From: Albimonas sp041685625
Lineage (GTDB): Bacteria > Pseudomonadota > Alphaproteobacteria > Rhodobacterales > Rhodobacteraceae
Assembly: GCA_041685625.1 (NCBI GenBank)
Contig: JAWLFJ010000130.1
Span: forward strand, 1 to 10,287
Length of the DNA: 10,287 nucleotides
Direction of reading: 5' to 3'
Shown: piece by piece, positions 8,728 to 10,287 of the stretch
Position numbering within the stretch: position 1 is the stretch's first letter
How the letters are laid out: each line of letters begins with the position of its first letter
Position numbers and translations under genes: made by a program
Notes under the pieces: model-generated
Told to the model about the DNA's origin: nothing
The model's input: only the letters and a program-made list of their open reading frames with translations
Databases searched by the model: none

Positions 8728-10104
8728 TCAGTCGTAGAGTTCGCGGTACTTGCGCACGGTGCGCAGCGCCAGGACGTTGAGCGCCAGCGTCACGACGAAG
8801 AGCGTGAAGCCGAGGGTGAAGGCCGGACCGGCGGCCGTGTCGGCCTCGGTGTCGCCGGTGATCAGGGCGACGATCTGGACCGTCACCGTGGTCACCGACT
8901 CCAGCGGATTGACGGTGAGGTTGGCGCCCTGCCCCGCCGCCATCACGACGATCATGGTCTCGCCCACCGCGCGGGAGACGCCGAGCAGCACCGCCGACAC
9001 GATGCCCGGCAGCGCCGCCGGCAGCACCACCTGGCGGATCGTCTCGCCCTTGGTGGCGCCCACGGCGTAGGAGCCGTCGCGCAGGCTCTGCGGCACGGCG
9101 TTGATGACGTCGTCCGACAGCGAGGAGACGAAGGGGATGATCATGATCCCCATCACCACGCCCGCCGCGAGCGCGCTCTCGGAGGCGACGTCGAGACCGA
9201 TCGACTCGCCGAGGTCGCGGATGAACGGCGCGACGGTGATCGCGGCGAAGAAGCCGTAGACGACGGTGGGGATGCCGGCGAGGATCTCCAGCAGCGGCTT
9301 CGCCCAGCTGCGCACGTTCCGGTGCGCGAAGTCGGAGAGGTAGATCGCCGAGAACAGGCCGATCGGGACCGCCACCAGCATGGCGATGACGGTGATCATG
9401 AAGGTCCCGAGGAAGAGCGGCACCGCCCCGACCTTGTCGGCGTCCATGGTCCCTGCGAACACGCCCGAGAGCGGCGACCAGGTGGTTCCGAACAGGTATT
9501 TGTGGATCTGCCAGTCGATGCGGTCGAAGAACACCAGGGTCTCGCCGATCAGGCTGAGCACGATGCCCACCGTTGTCAGGACCGCGATCGTGGCGGAGAC
9601 CCAGAGCAGTCTCTCGATGATCGACTCGGCCCGGTTGCGGGCCCGCCAGTCGCGCGACAGCCGCCCGAAGGTCAGCGCCGCCGCGAGGGCCGAGGCCACG
9701 AGCGTCAGGAGGATCACCGCCATGAGGCGGATCGTGCCGTAGCGGGACGCGGCCTCGCCCAACGCCTGACGCAGCGCGTCGTCGCTGGAGGCGACGCCGC
9801 CGCGCGCGATGGCGTAGGCGTCGCGCAGGGCGAGTTGGCGCTGGATCTCGCGCAGGTCGGGCGCGCGCTCGTCGATGATCGAGAGCAGCGCGGCGTCGAC
9901 CAGGGCCCGGGAGACGAGCGTCGCGACGAGCAGCGTGCCGAGCCCCGCGATCAGCGTCCAGAGCGCGCAATAAAGGCCGTGATAGCTCGGCCGGCTGTGC
10001 AGCGAGGCGAAGTGCCCGTCCGCGAGCGCGACGGCCTTTCGTCTGCCGAGGACGTAGACGGCGGCGGCGAGCGCGAGCGTGACGACGGCGGTGAGCCAGA
10101 GCAT
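8728..10104 (-). CDS. pstC: Phosphate ABC transporter permease PstC
   Basis: Second permease subunit of the high-affinity phosphate importer, paired with PstA in the inner membrane. 458 residues, in the range of the long alphaproteobacterial form. The N-terminal extension has a membrane helix (1-20) followed by LGRRKAV, the typical LHSRPSYHGLYCALWT (35-50) running into a second helix (about 45-66), a soluble helical stretch (70-122) and two more helices (124-146, 166-190). The core has GTFMITVIAMLVAVPIGLF (233-251) and AIYLSDFAH (253-261), then ILAGIPTVVYGFFA (274-287), the EAA-type loop DGSYAVGATKGETIRQVVLP (343-362), SRAVGETMIVVMAAG (377-391) and a final helix (426-448). Start: ATG at 10104 with GGAG 9 bases upstream. 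The stop is 13 bp from pstA, whose ribosome-binding site abuts it, so the two are probably coupled. Confidence 0.95.
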   Translation of the reverse strand: MLWLTAVVTLALAAAVYVLGRRKAVALADGHFASLHSRPSYHGLYCALWTLIAGLGTLLVATLVSRALVDAALLSIIDERAPDLREIQRQLALRDAYAIARGGVASSDDALRQALGEAASRYGTIRLMAVILLTLVASALAAALTFGRLSRDWRARNRAESIIERLLWVSATIAVLTTVGIVLSLIGETLVFFDRIDWQIHKYLFGTTWSPLSGVFAGTMDADKVGAVPLFLGTFMITVIAMLVAVPIGLFSAIYLSDFAHRNVRSWAKPLLEILAGIPTVVYGFFAAITVAPFIRDLGESIGLDVASESALAAGVVMGIMIIPFVSSLSDDVINAVPQSLRDGSYAVGATKGETIRQVVLPAALPGIVSAVLLGVSRAVGETMIVVMAAGQGANLTVNPLESVTTVTVQIVALITGDTEADTAAGPAFTLGFTLFVVTLALNVLALRTVRKYRELYD

Positions 10105-10172
10105 GGCGTATAGCTCCGAAACCGGCGCGCCGGACGGAACCCGTCGGGGCCGGAGGAAGGGTCGGGACGGAT

Positions 10173-10239
10173 CGGCCGGGGACGCGGCATGCGCCCCCGG
10201 CCGGCCACCGTGGCTCCGCCCGGGCGCGCCCGGGCGGAG
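10173..10239 (-). other. Tandem hairpins in the pstS-pstC intergenic region
   Basis: The 142-bp gap between the pstS stop (10247) and pstC start (10104) holds two strong inverted repeats. The one nearer pstS is a perfect 26-base palindrome (10214-10239, half CTCCGCCCGGGCG), 7 bases past the stop. The second has 9-bp arms CGGCCGGGG (10173-10181) and CCCCGGCCG (10195-10203) around 13 bases. A smaller 12-base palindrome is at 10122-10133. With no T-tracts, they look like mRNA-stabilising or partially terminating stems that would raise pstS expression over pstCAB, as intergenic stems do for other binding-protein operons such as malE-malF. That role is inferred. Confidence 0.55.
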
Positions 10240-10246
10240 ATCCGGA

Positions 10247-10287
10247 TCAGAAGTCCGAGGCCGCGAGGTCCGCGAGCTCCCTCACCG
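10247..10287 (-). CDS. pstS: 3' end of a gene upstream of pstC, probably pstS
   Basis: Only the last 12 complete codons and the stop are in the window; the readable C-terminus is VRELADLAASDF followed by TGA at 10249-10247. The fragment is too short to identify by sequence. The call rests on position: directly upstream and co-oriented with pstCAB-phoU-phoB, where pstS, the periplasmic phosphate-binding protein, is usual. The strong hairpins that follow it fit a highly expressed binding-protein gene. It could instead be phoR or another gene, since some alphaproteobacteria carry phoR directly before pstC. Confidence 0.5.
   Translation of the reverse strand, partial: VRELADLAASDF

Noticed and set aside
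8695..10113. A 472-codon plus-strand open frame opposite pstC
   Set aside because: Antisense to pstC; the product is a run of Arg, Asp, Glu, Gly and His-rich sequence without hydrophobic core or domains, typical of the reverse complement of membrane-protein codons.

Overview
The window is a GC-rich stretch of what looks like an alphaproteobacterial chromosome, most likely from the Rhodobacterales or a close relative. The evidence is the high G+C, the AcnA/CcmA/CcmB sequence types, the divergent acnA-ccmAB arrangement, and PstC and PstA proteins with the long N-terminal extensions typical of alphaproteobacteria. The assignment rests on remembered family features, not on a search. All genes are housekeeping or nutrient-response genes; I see no mobile element, RNA gene, CRISPR array or broken gene.

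Layout. (1) Positions 1-103 hold the 3' region of acnA, with three successive G/C-rich hairpins, the last a 9-bp-arm terminator-like stem at 1-23. (2) 104-2854, minus strand: acnA, the TCA-cycle aconitase. (3) 2855-3122: divergent intergenic region with a candidate acnA promoter overlapping a helical-turn-spaced direct repeat. (4) 3123-4465, plus strand: ccmA and ccmB, overlapping by 4 bp, the ATPase and membrane subunit of the cytochrome c maturation ABC complex. ccmC and ccmD do not follow. (5) 4510-4536: a hairpin between the convergent ccmB and phoB, sharing a 17-base core with the one after acnA. (6) 10287 back to 4541, minus strand: a phosphate operon in the order pstS (only its last codons) - pstC - pstA - pstB - phoU - phoB.

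How the genes work together. PstS (periplasmic binder), PstC and PstA (permeases) and PstB (ATPase) form the high-affinity phosphate importer. PhoU links the importer's state to the PhoR/PhoB two-component pathway, and PhoB activates the regulon when phosphate is scarce. PhoR is not in the window. Two strong hairpins between pstS and pstC could let pstS be expressed above the permease genes. ccmAB and acnA are unrelated neighbours.

Nothing here looks like an undescribed multi-gene system. The points most worth a second look are the unusually long PstA (599 residues) with an apparent coiled-coil-containing insertion in its N-terminal domain, the repeated GGGGGGTCGATCCCCCC hairpin, the repeat in the acnA promoter region, the tandem hairpins after pstS, and the ccm cluster reduced to ccmAB at this site.
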